Below, piece by piece: positions 1-5,850 of a stretch of DNA of 5,850 bases. Source of the stretch: Emcibacteraceae bacterium (lineage in GTDB: Bacteria; Pseudomonadota; Alphaproteobacteria; Sphingomonadales; Emcibacteraceae); assembly GCA_016763335.1 (NCBI GenBank), contig JAESUD010000274.1, positions 1 to 5,850 on the forward strand, written 5' to 3'. The position numbers were made by a program, and so were the translations under genes. The notes under the pieces are model-generated. The model was given only the letters and a program-made list of their open reading frames with translations. It did not search any database and had not been told where the DNA came from. Position 1 is the first letter of the stretch. Each line of letters opens with the position of its first letter.

Positions 1-1854
1 ACCCACGTTCTGAATGATGGTCAAGTTTGAAACTGCGAAATCAAGAAAGGCGAACTGTACGTCGCTCCATTTTAAATAATAAAATGCGCCATTAAATCGG
101 ACACGATTATCGGCCCAGGTCGTTTTCCAACCAAATTCATAGTTATCAATGTTATCTGGCTCATAACTTGGAATACCAGGCACCCGAGCACGGTTAACGC
201 CACCAGGACGAAATCCTTGTGAGAAAGTCGCATAGACCATTTTATCATCATCAATGGTATAGCTTGCATTCGCCTTAAAAATTTGACCAGTACCTTTTTG
301 TTCATCATCAAGAATTTTTGTATCAAAACACGGATATTGAGGTGTGCCGCCACTATTTGGCGTGAACACGCCATTAACAGTTGATCCGGTACAATGACTT
401 AAAAACCCGTTGAAACCAAAGAGTGAGTTTCGATATTTATAGAACCGTACTCCGCCGAGAACCGTTAGTTTATCCGTGACATCAAACTCAATTTCACCGA
501 AGGCCGCCCAGTCACGGTCTTCACGGACTTGTTTGGTTTGCCATACGGTATGGCCATTTTCAATTACTGAAATTGCCGTATCCGAATCCGGGACAAGCCA
601 TTGAAGGTCAAAATCATGCTTCTGTTTTTGGTAAAATACACCGGCAATCCCGCGAACACGGTTTTCCGCAGGTGTTGTCACACGAAGTTCATGACTTTGA
701 CGTTTGAAAAATTCGTCCCCCGTTAATCTTTGATTTGGGTTTGCACAAGTTACACCATCGGCATTATAATAAAGGCAGCTAGAACCGGATGCTCCATACA
801 GATCTTCGAGATATTCAGAATAGCCAACATAATCACCTTGGCTTTCAAGGTGACGGTCCAAGTAGGCGGCAGCGTAAACAAAACTAAGGCCGCTGATGTT
901 TCCTTCTACTGTTAATGATGCCTGATACCAGTTTTCGTCATAACTTTCAGGATTAAATGACGCAGTATTTAAATCGCCAAACAAGTCAGGGTTATGGGTA
1001 TATGTACCGTTTGATTCTTGTTTCTGATAGACAATTCCTGGTGTTACCAGCCAATTTTCATTGAGATCCAGTGCTAATAGAGCACGCCCCCCAGTCGTAT
1101 TAGTATTGTTATAGTTTTCTTCAACAAGAGCAGAGTTATCTATTGTGATGCCACTGGCACCAAAAGTAATGCTGTGTGGCACATTATCAATATAGCCACC
1201 GTCTCTTTCGTGCCAACCAACTAACCTGATCGCTGCATTATCAGCAATAGGGAAGTTTGCAAAAGCCTCTAGTGTTCCACCGACTTCACCGTCTTTAATA
1301 ACATTCCCTGCTACATCATACCCGGCTTGGAATTCACCAAGAACCGGTTTGTTTGTGATAATACGCAAAGTTCCAGATTGGCTACTAGCACCAAACAGAG
1401 TTCCTTGTGGTCCAGAAAGAGTTTCAATACGGGCAATATCATACATATGCAGATCAAGAATATTTGCAATTGTCGTGATTGGTTGTTCATCAAGATATAC
1501 GCCAACACTGGGCATGGAACCAGAATGAACACCGTCACCACCACTGGCTATACCGCGCATATATAGATTGCCGGCACCCGGTCCGCTACTTTCAAACGAA
1601 ATAGTAGGCAGAAAATGAATATAATCATCAAAACTATTGATGTTCAAATCTTCCATTTGTTTATTTCCGAGCACATTCAGTGACATGGCCACGTCTTGAA
1701 GGTCAGAAGTACGTTTTGTTGCTGTGACTATGATAATGTCATCGTTAGCATTATCGCCGGCATCCTGAGCATATGCAGGTCCAGTTGTTAAAGCCCCCGA
1801 CACAAGAATTGTCGATGCTAGAAGAGCTGATTTGGTGTAGATTGATTTTGTCAT
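1..1854 (-). CDS. TonB-dependent outer-membrane receptor, 3' end cut by window edge
   Basis: An uninterrupted minus-strand frame of 618 codons starts at ATG 1852-1854 and runs off the left edge, so the C-terminal barrel strands are missing. Seen: a Sec signal peptide with lysines at 3 and 8, a hydrophobic stretch about 10-23 and an AYA/Q cleavage site at 29/30; a TonB box (IIIVTATKR, 40-48); a plug domain about 50-170 containing MRGI (99-102), YLDEQPI (120-126) and the plug-end signature RIE..SGPQGTLFGASS..G..RIITNKP (142-170); then alternating aromatic, barrel-like strands. Cysteine pairs C360/C370 and C488/C509 lie in probable extracellular loops and could form disulphides. As a family, these receptors use TonB/ExbBD energy to import siderophores, cobalamin, glycans or other scarce ligands; nothing here identifies the substrate. 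The start is supported by AAGGG about 8 nt upstream. It is transcribed divergently from the TPR-sulfotransferase gene. Related receptors are usually about 750-850 residues. Confidence 0.95.
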   Translation of the reverse strand, partial: MTKSIYTKSALLASTILVSGALTTGPAYAQDAGDNANDDIIIVTATKRTSDLQDVAMSLNVLGNKQMEDLNINSFDDYIHFLPTISFESSGPGAGNLYMRGIASGGDGVHSGSMPSVGVYLDEQPITTIANILDLHMYDIARIETLSGPQGTLFGASSQSGTLRIITNKPVLGEFQAGYDVAGNVIKDGEVGGTLEAFANFPIADNAAIRLVGWHERDGGYIDNVPHSITFGASGITIDNSALVEENYNNTNTTGGRALLALDLNENWLVTPGIVYQKQESNGTYTHNPDLFGDLNTASFNPESYDENWYQASLTVEGNISGLSFVYAAAYLDRHLESQGDYVGYSEYLEDLYGASGSSCLYYNADGVTCANPNQRLTGDEFFKRQSHELRVTTPAENRVRGIAGVFYQKQKHDFDLQWLVPDSDTAISVIENGHTVWQTKQVREDRDWAAFGEIEFDVTDKLTVLGGVRFYKYRNSLFGFNGFLSHCTGSTVNGVFTPNSGGTPQYPCFDTKILDDEQKGTGQIFKANASYTIDDDKMVYATFSQGFRPGGVNRARVPGIPSYEPDNIDNYEFGWKTTWADNRVRFNGAFYYLKWSDVQFAFLDFAVSNLTIIQNVG

Positions 1855-1862
1855 CTGAATTA

Positions 1863-1868
1863 CCCTTT
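1863..1868 (-). promoter_or_regulatory. Ribosome binding site of the TonB-dependent receptor gene
   Basis: Reading the minus strand, AAAGGG lies 8 nt before ATG 1852-1854. The ATG is followed at once by a textbook signal peptide, so site and start support each other. Confidence 0.6.
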
Positions 1869-1923
1869 AATAAATAAATTAAAATAAAGTAAAGCAAAGC
1901 TGTCTTGCTTGTGGTTGTTTAAT

Positions 1924-1954
1924 AACTATTTTAAACTACTTTTAGACTCATTTA
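1924..1954. repeat. Three tandem 10-11 bp degenerate direct repeats in the divergent intergenic region
   Basis: Three adjacent units read AACTATTTTA (1924-1933), AACTACTTTTA (1934-1944) and GACTCATTTA (1945-1954). The spacing is close to one helical turn, as in binding sites for dimeric response regulators that recognise tandem direct repeats. They lie 70-100 bp upstream of the receptor start. On the minus strand the first unit also contains TAAAAT (1928-1933), a 5/6 match to a -10 box but with no good -35 partner. AT-richness makes chance similarity a real alternative. Confidence 0.35.
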
Positions 1955-1960
1955 TTAAAG

Positions 1961-1979
1961 TTATGTTACAAAAACATAA
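1961..1979. promoter_or_regulatory. Inverted repeat, candidate operator between the divergent genes
   Basis: Perfect 7-bp arms TTATGTT (1961-1967) and AACATAA (1973-1979) flank a 5-nt centre, ACAAA. A 19-bp dyad with an odd centre is typical of a dimeric repressor or activator site. It sits about 107 bp from the receptor start and 118 bp from the sulfotransferase start, where it could act on both promoters. There is no T-tract suggesting a terminator. The regulator is not recognised. Confidence 0.4.
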
Positions 1980-2041
1980 TTGTAAAAAAAAGAAATAAAT
2001 TAGCCAACCCTTATATATCTATCATGCATTTGTTGAATTAC

Positions 2042-2070
2042 TTGTCATGAAATATTTTATTAATTAAGAT
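2042..2070 (+). promoter_or_regulatory. Putative sigma-70-type promoter of the TPR-sulfotransferase gene
   Basis: TTGTCA (2042-2047, 5/6 match to TTGACA) is separated by 17 bp from TAAGAT (2065-2070, 4/6 match to TATAAT). Transcription would start near 2077, just ahead of the Shine-Dalgarno at 2084 and the ATG at 2097. That geometry is coherent, but the region is AT-rich and chance -10 boxes are frequent. Confidence 0.4.
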
Positions 2071-2083
2071 GTTTGAAAATATT

Positions 2084-2087
2084 AGGA
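2084..2087 (+). promoter_or_regulatory. Ribosome binding site that decides the TPR-sulfotransferase start
   Basis: AGGA lies 9 nt ahead of ATG 2097. The in-frame upstream TTG at 2073 has no comparable Shine-Dalgarno and would lie upstream of the transcript start predicted from the promoter at 2042-2070, so the ATG is preferred. Confidence 0.6.
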
Positions 2088-2096
2088 AAAACCAAA

Positions 2097-4100
2097 ATGG
2101 AACATGCGGACTCGCAAGGAAATTTAAAAACAGCGTTGCAACATGCAGCTAGCCTCCTTTATAAAAAACCTGAACTTGCAGAAGAGCAGGCATTGGAAAT
2201 TCTTAAAACGGCACCTGATTTTGACCCCGCAATACATATTCTAGGGGCGTCGTACCGTTTACAAGGTAAAATGGAAGAAGCCCTTGAAGTTATAGTTCCA
2301 CTTGCAAAACGGCTGGAAAAATCAGCACCTATACTACTTGAACTTGGTCTATGTTTTATGGCTACGGGTAGGGTTCGTGATGCGATAAAAACAATGCGCA
2401 AGGCAGTAAGTTTAACACCGGGGCACAGTGAAACCTGGCGAAACCTAGCTATTTTATATGATCAGGTAGAAGAGAAAAACAACGCTTACAAAGCCACGCA
2501 AAAATATTTGGATATCCTAAGTAAAAATATTGAAATAACCGAGGTGGCAAAATTATTTGATGACGGTAAAATTGCCCAGGCAGAAACCTTAACTCGAGAC
2601 ATCATAAAGAAACAGCCGACTGATGTTGTTGCGATGCGATTGCTAGCGGAAATTGGTCTTAAAATTGGTCGACTGGAAGATGCAAAAAACCTTCTTGAAT
2701 ATTGTGTGGAACTCGCACCTTTTTATGATCATGCACGGCATAATTATGCTGTCTCTCTCTACCGGAAGCAAAAGTTAGAAGAGGCGATTAAGCAAATTGA
2801 AATATTGCTTGAGCGCGACCCCGACAATTCCAATTATTTTGTATTGTTGGCTGCTATCTACGCACGAAAGGGTGATTTTGAACCTGCTCTTAAAATCTAT
2901 GAAGATATATTAAGTAAGAAACCTGAGCAGGGAAAATTGCAGCTTAGCTATGGTCATACCTTAAAAACCGTGGGAAGAATAGACGACGCGATTAAGGCAT
3001 ACCGCACTTGCATTAAAGTGAATTCAAATATTGGAGAACCATACTGGAGCTTGGCCAACCTTAAAACATTTCACTTCGGCGATGAAGACCTTGAAAACAT
3101 GTTAAAACAGGTTATCCCTGAAGGAGGTGATCCTGATGATCAAGGGCATTTAGCCTTTGCTATCGGCAAGGCGTATGAAGACCGCAAGAATTTTGATAAG
3201 TCGTTTGAGTTTTATCAAAGGGGTAACGCCATTCGTCGGCTTCATCACCGTTATGATCCCAAGATCAATATTTATGATACAGTTAGGCAGGTCAAATTTT
3301 TTGATCACGCTTTTTTTACCAAACGTAAAGGGCAGGGATGCCAAACTTCTGATCCAATTTTTATCGTCGGCTTGCCGCGAGCAGGGTCAACATTACTTGA
3401 ACAGATTTTAGCCAGTCATTCTCAGGTAGAAGGTACCTCGGAACTCACAGATATAATTGCACTAACAAGAAAAATCGGTGATAAGAAAAATATAAGGGCT
3501 GTGTCAAAATATCCGGAAATTCTTTCTGACATGATAGAAGAGGATTTCAAGGAACTAGGCGAAAGTTACATCGAAACTACGCGAGTACAACGCAGTAAGA
3601 CACCATATTTCATTGATAAGATGCCAAATAATTTTAAACATATAGGTCTCATACATTCGGTTTTACCCAATGCTAAAATTATTGATGCTAGGCGACATCC
3701 GATGGGGGGGTGCTTTTCCGGATTCAAGCAATTATTTGCTAATGGACAGTCTTTTAGCTACAGCCTTAGTGACATCGGGCTTTACTATCGGGATTATATC
3801 AAACTTATGGACCATTGGGATGAGGTGTTACCGGGTCGGGTTCATAAAGTTCAGTATGAAGAGATGGTTTCCGATACAGAAAATCAGATCCGTATGTTGC
3901 TAGAATATTGTGGACTTGAGTTTGAAGAAGCGTGCCTGCGGTTTTATGAAACAGACCGCGCCATCCGCACGCCAAGTTCAGAACAAGTACGTCAACCAAT
4001 TTACACAAAAGGCGTTGAACAATGGCGCAATTATGAAGCGCATCTTGACCCCTTAAAAGAAGCTCTCGGCCCATTGCTAGATCGTTATCCAATAGATTAA
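2097..4100 (+). CDS. TPR-repeat sulfotransferase family protein
   Basis: A 667-residue protein from ATG 2097; an in-frame TTG at 2073 would add 8 residues but lacks a ribosome site. No signal peptide or membrane segment is visible, so it is probably cytoplasmic. Residues about 10-327 form about nine TPR units (for example 43-76, 77-109, 110-143, 175-208, 209-242, 243-276, 277-310), a protein-binding superhelix. A helical linker leads to a Sulfotransfer_3-type domain from about 421. Its 5'-phosphosulfate loop is GLPRAGST (425-432); E449 in SEL sits where related enzymes carry an acidic catalytic residue; the 3'-phosphate site is RRHPMGGCFS (532-541), with R533 and S541 eight residues apart as in PAPS enzymes. 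The family-typical SSEQVRQPIY and QWRNYE motifs occur near the C-terminus. By family it transfers sulfate from PAPS; the acceptor (protein tyrosine, sugar or small molecule) is unknown. It is divergent from the receptor gene, with no co-directional neighbour visible. Confidence 0.93.
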   Translation: MEHADSQGNLKTALQHAASLLYKKPELAEEQALEILKTAPDFDPAIHILGASYRLQGKMEEALEVIVPLAKRLEKSAPILLELGLCFMATGRVRDAIKTMRKAVSLTPGHSETWRNLAILYDQVEEKNNAYKATQKYLDILSKNIEITEVAKLFDDGKIAQAETLTRDIIKKQPTDVVAMRLLAEIGLKIGRLEDAKNLLEYCVELAPFYDHARHNYAVSLYRKQKLEEAIKQIEILLERDPDNSNYFVLLAAIYARKGDFEPALKIYEDILSKKPEQGKLQLSYGHTLKTVGRIDDAIKAYRTCIKVNSNIGEPYWSLANLKTFHFGDEDLENMLKQVIPEGGDPDDQGHLAFAIGKAYEDRKNFDKSFEFYQRGNAIRRLHHRYDPKINIYDTVRQVKFFDHAFFTKRKGQGCQTSDPIFIVGLPRAGSTLLEQILASHSQVEGTSELTDIIALTRKIGDKKNIRAVSKYPEILSDMIEEDFKELGESYIETTRVQRSKTPYFIDKMPNNFKHIGLIHSVLPNAKIIDARRHPMGGCFSGFKQLFANGQSFSYSLSDIGLYYRDYIKLMDHWDEVLPGRVHKVQYEEMVSDTENQIRMLLEYCGLEFEEACLRFYETDRAIRTPSSEQVRQPIYTKGVEQWRNYEAHLDPLKEALGPLLDRYPID

Positions 4101-4129
4101 AATGTTTTTAGTTAATTTCATTGGCAACT

Positions 4130-4156
4130 AAAAAAGGCGCCCGAATGGACGCCTTT
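4130..4156 (-). terminator. Rho-independent terminator of the purL-bolA-grxD operon, possibly bidirectional
   Basis: Arms AAAGGCG (4133-4139) and CGCCTTT (4150-4156) close a hairpin with a further CC/GG inner pair around a GAAT loop. On the minus strand the inner position is a U-G wobble, giving a continuous 10-bp stem followed by six T (complement of A 4130-4135). This is a textbook terminator beginning 22 nt after the grxD stop. On the plus strand the same position is a C/A mismatch and the following tract (TTTAAAATTG) is poor, so it probably serves the rightward sulfotransferase gene less well. Confidence 0.85.
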
Positions 4157-4178
4157 AAAATTGTTTATTTATATTAAC

Positions 4179-4511
4179 TTAGTCTTTTGGTTCAATGCCG
4201 GCGCTTTCGAAGTGGGCGACTAGTTCGCCGTTGGCGGCCATTTCGCGGATGATGTCGCAACCACCGAGAAATTCACCTTTAACATAGAGCTGCGGGATGG
4301 TCGGCCAGTCGGAATATTCCTTGATGCCGTTGCGTAATGTTTCATCCTGAAGCACGTTATGGGTTTCATAGTTGATCTTGAAATAATTGAGTATTTCAAT
4401 CACGGTGGCAGAAAATCCACACTGGGGGAACATACGGTCGCCTTTCATGTAAAGGACGACGTCATTTTTTGTGATATCACTTTTGATACGGTCATGTACG
4501 GGAGTTGTCAT
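4179..4511 (-). CDS. grxD: Monothiol glutaredoxin, Grx4/CGFS type
   Basis: A 110-residue single-domain monothiol glutaredoxin of usual length. Seen: the CGFS active site at 31-34 with the preceding FPQ; K23 for glutathione binding; the W-P-T-I-P segment (69-73) with the cis-proline P73; and GGCD (83-86). In this family the active-site cysteine and glutathione bind a bridging [2Fe-2S] cluster, used for cluster transfer and, with BolA proteins, for iron sensing, rather than for disulphide reduction. It is the last gene of a minus-strand operon, 23 nt after the bolA-like gene, with AGGA 8 nt before its ATG and a strong terminator behind it. No separate promoter was seen in the 23-nt gap. Residues D25-R26-M27 after K23-G24 replace the more usual T-P-x of the family, a mild variation. 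Confidence 0.95.
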   Translation of the reverse strand: MTTPVHDRIKSDITKNDVVLYMKGDRMFPQCGFSATVIEILNYFKINYETHNVLQDETLRNGIKEYSDWPTIPQLYVKGEFLGGCDIIREMAANGELVAHFESAGIEPKD

Positions 4512-4534
4512 AATATTTTTCCTGATAAGTTTTA

Positions 4535-4768
4535 CTATTCCGGGGCGGATGTTTGCAGCGATAATGCGTGCAGCTCTGCGCCGATTTTGCCTTTTAAGGC
4601 CTTATAGACCAATTGATGTTGCTGAACCCTGTTTTTGCCAATAAATTCTTTGGCAACAACATTTGCGGCAAACTGGCTTCCGTCGCCGCGCATGTCCTGA
4701 ACCTGGACCTCAGCGTCCGGTAATATTTCTAAAATCATTTGTTTAATTTCAGGGGCATCGAGCGCCAT
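4535..4768 (-). CDS. BolA/IbaG family protein
   Basis: A 77-residue protein with the BolA class II KH-like fold signature: an N-terminal helix (I8-L16), [10 protein letters not shown] (16-25), GDGSQF (28-33), [12 protein letters not shown] (42-55) and the C-terminal ELHALSLQT (65-73). H67 is the invariant histidine that, in the family, helps hold the [2Fe-2S] cluster in Grx-BolA heterodimers. Immediate linkage to a CGFS glutaredoxin gene supports that partnership. The position before F33, usually His in IbaG/BolA_H-type proteins, is Gln here (Q32). The gene ends with tandem stops TAG-TAA. Its Shine-Dalgarno overlaps the purL stop, so translation is probably coupled to purL. The symbol bolA or ibaG is uncertain; sequence style is closer to IbaG/BolA2 than to E. 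coli BolA. Confidence 0.92.
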   Translation of the reverse strand: MALDAPEIKQMILEILPDAEVQVQDMRGDGSQFAANVVAKEFIGKNRVQQHQLVYKALKGKIGAELHALSLQTSAPE

Positions 4769-4774
4769 GCTTTT

Positions 4775-4780
4775 CTCCTA
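4775..4780 (-). promoter_or_regulatory. bolA-like gene ribosome binding site overlapping the purL stop codon
   Basis: On the minus strand TAGGAG contains both the purL stop TAG (4778-4780) and the AGGAG Shine-Dalgarno (4775-4779) of the downstream gene, 6 nt before its ATG at 4766-4768. Ribosomes terminating on purL would sit on the next initiation site. Confidence 0.75.
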
Positions 4781-5850
4781 AGCTTTATTTGACATATAGT
4801 TTGGCATCCATGTGCTATGGGCGTCAAGCAATTCATTTATAGATATGGTGAATGTATCTTTAATATCAAGGCTGTCACCTTGAACAACACCAATAGTTTC
4901 AATTTTTACATCTGCGTCTTTCGCGGCGGCTATAATGTTCTGCGCGTCCGTTGCGGATGTTGAAATAATATATCTGGCCTGATCTTCACCAAAACCATAA
5001 GCATGAAGGGGGATATCGCCATTATTAAGCGATATATCCATGCCGTGACCAGATGCCATTACCATTTCAGCCAATGCGATAAAAAGACCACCATCGGAAA
5101 TATCATGACAGGCGGTTATTTTTTCATTCTGAATTTGTGCGCGGACGAAATCACCATTTTTTCGCTCAAGTGCCAGATCAACAGGTGGCGGTGCACCTTC
5201 TTCGCGACCTTCGATAATGTTTAAATATTCAGTGCAGCCGATATGACCGTTACTTTCACCGATCAACATAATAACGTCGCCATTTTCTTTTGGCGAAATA
5301 GTGACCATCTTACTGCTGTCTTTTAATAGACCAACGCCGCCAATAGCCGGGGTTGGGTGAATGCCAGTGCCGTTTGTTTCATTATAAAGTGATACATTGC
5401 CACTTACCACAGGATAATCAAGCACTGTGCATGCTTCACGGATGCCTTCAATGGCGCCAACAAACTGTCCCATAATATCTGGTCGTTCAGGGTTGCCGAA
5501 ATTCAGGCAGTCTGTAATGGCAAGCGGGGTTGCGCCAACGGCGGTAACATTGCGCCATGTTTCAGCCACGGCTTGTTTGCCACCTTCAAATGGGTCAGCG
5601 TAACAATAACGCGGTGTACAGTCGGTGGAAATCGCCAGCGCCTTATCGGTGCCGTGAACACGCACCACTGCGGCATCACCGCCGGGAAGTTGAATTGTAT
5701 CAGCCATGACCTGATGATCATATCGTTGCCATATCCATGCGCGGCTAGAAAGATTGGCGCTCCCAACCATTTTAAGCAGGCAAGCGCCGAGATCATCTGG
5801 TATAGCGACATCAGCGGCATCAATGGTGGCGCGTTTTTCTGTTTTTACCC
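4778..5850 (-). CDS. purL: Phosphoribosylformylglycinamidine synthase subunit PurL, C-terminal half
   Basis: The frame is open from the right edge (first whole codon 5846-5848) to TAG at 4778-4780, giving 356 visible residues; the ATG at 5768-5770 is internal. PurL of the small type is about 730-740 residues, so roughly the second half is present. Seen: the approach to the second AIRS-like half with SS/SRAW-W-YDHQV, PGGDAAVV, DCTPRYCYADPFEGG, ETWRNVTAVGATPLAITDCLNFGNP, VVSGNVSLYNE and, in the C-terminal AIRS_C part, CHDISDGGL (encoded about 5085-5108). In purine synthesis PurL, with PurQ and PurS, converts FGAR, ATP and glutamine to FGAM in the cytoplasm. No frameshift or internal stop is seen. 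It is the upstream gene of an operon with the bolA-like gene (9 nt gap) and grxD; its own promoter is outside the window. Confidence 0.96.
   Translation of the reverse strand, partial: VKTEKRATIDAADVAIPDDLGACLLKMVGSANLSSRAWIWQRYDHQVMADTIQLPGGDAAVVRVHGTDKALAISTDCTPRYCYADPFEGGKQAVAETWRNVTAVGATPLAITDCLNFGNPERPDIMGQFVGAIEGIREACTVLDYPVVSGNVSLYNETNGTGIHPTPAIGGVGLLKDSSKMVTISPKENGDVIMLIGESNGHIGCTEYLNIIEGREEGAPPPVDLALERKNGDFVRAQIQNEKITACHDISDGGLFIALAEMVMASGHGMDISLNNGDIPLHAYGFGEDQARYIISTSATDAQNIIAAAKDADVKIETIGVVQGDSLDIKDTFTISINELLDAHSTWMPNYMSNKA

Noticed and set aside
72..374. A 100-codon minus-strand open frame with hydrophobic stretches near the left edge.
   Set aside because: It overlaps the receptor in another frame; the receptor frame shows continuous barrel-like sequence across this stretch.
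1311..1566. Overlapping open frames on both strands (77 and 79 codons) inside the receptor gene.
   Set aside because: They lie wholly within the intact receptor frame, which carries the plug-domain motifs here; their translations resemble no family.
1984..2018. The A8 tract and TATATAT stretch as a promoter for the rightward gene.
   Set aside because: A -10-like TATATA exists at 2012-2017, but the only -35-like element (TTGTAA at 1980-1985) is 26 bp away, too far; the 2042-2070 pair fits better. The A-tract may simply bend DNA.
2069..2152. A 27-codon open frame starting with ATG at 2069, overlapping the start of the sulfotransferase gene in another frame.
   Set aside because: It has no Shine-Dalgarno, its ATG falls inside or beside the likely -10 box, and its translation has no recognisable character.
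3805..4092. A 95-codon minus-strand open frame opposite the end of the sulfotransferase gene.
   Set aside because: It is antisense to the conserved QVRQPIY and QWRNYE region, has no recognised motif, and is explained by codon bias of the real gene.
5768..5770. The ATG here as a possible purL start giving a 330-residue protein.
   Set aside because: The frame continues upstream to the window edge with PurL-like sequence, and PurL needs its N-terminal half; the ATG is internal.
1..5850. CRISPR arrays, tRNA or rRNA genes, insertion sequences, toxin-antitoxin or defence genes.
   Set aside because: I saw no regularly spaced repeats, cloverleaf-like sequence, transposase or recombinase motifs, or terminal inverted repeats; every gene-length stretch is accounted for by the five genes.

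Overview
The window looks like a stretch of an alphaproteobacterial chromosome of modest GC content. The main evidence is the purL-bolA-grxD order (smPurL, an IbaG/BolA-like protein, and a CGFS monothiol glutaredoxin), which is a familiar alphaproteobacterial arrangement. The TonB-dependent receptor and the TPR-sulfotransferase also resemble families that are abundant in marine and sphingomonad/kordiimonad-like alphaproteobacteria. A precise taxon cannot be named from the sequence alone.

Layout, left to right. (1) Positions 1-1854, minus strand: a TonB-dependent outer-membrane receptor with signal peptide, TonB box, complete plug and most of the barrel. It runs off the left edge, so its C-terminus is missing. 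(2) Positions 1855-2096: an AT-rich divergent intergenic region with a 7-bp-arm inverted repeat, three roughly 10-bp direct repeats and a plausible sigma-70-type promoter for the rightward gene. (3) Positions 2097-4100, plus strand: a cytoplasmic protein with about nine TPR units followed by a PAPS-dependent sulfotransferase domain. (4) Positions 4101-4178: a convergent intergenic space holding a hairpin terminator that is better formed on the minus strand. (5) Positions 4179-5850, minus strand: a tight operon purL (C-terminal half only; it runs off the right edge), then bolA-like, then grxD.

The right half is housekeeping: purine synthesis (FGAM synthase large subunit) followed by the BolA/monothiol-Grx pair, which as families form [2Fe-2S]-bridged complexes in iron-sulfur trafficking and iron signalling. 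The left half looks accessory: a receptor for an unknown substrate sharing a regulatory region with a TPR-sulfotransferase. This divergent pairing is the most interesting element here, although both families are individually well known. I saw no CRISPR, tRNA, rRNA, insertion sequence or integrase, and no convincing evidence of a wholly new system.
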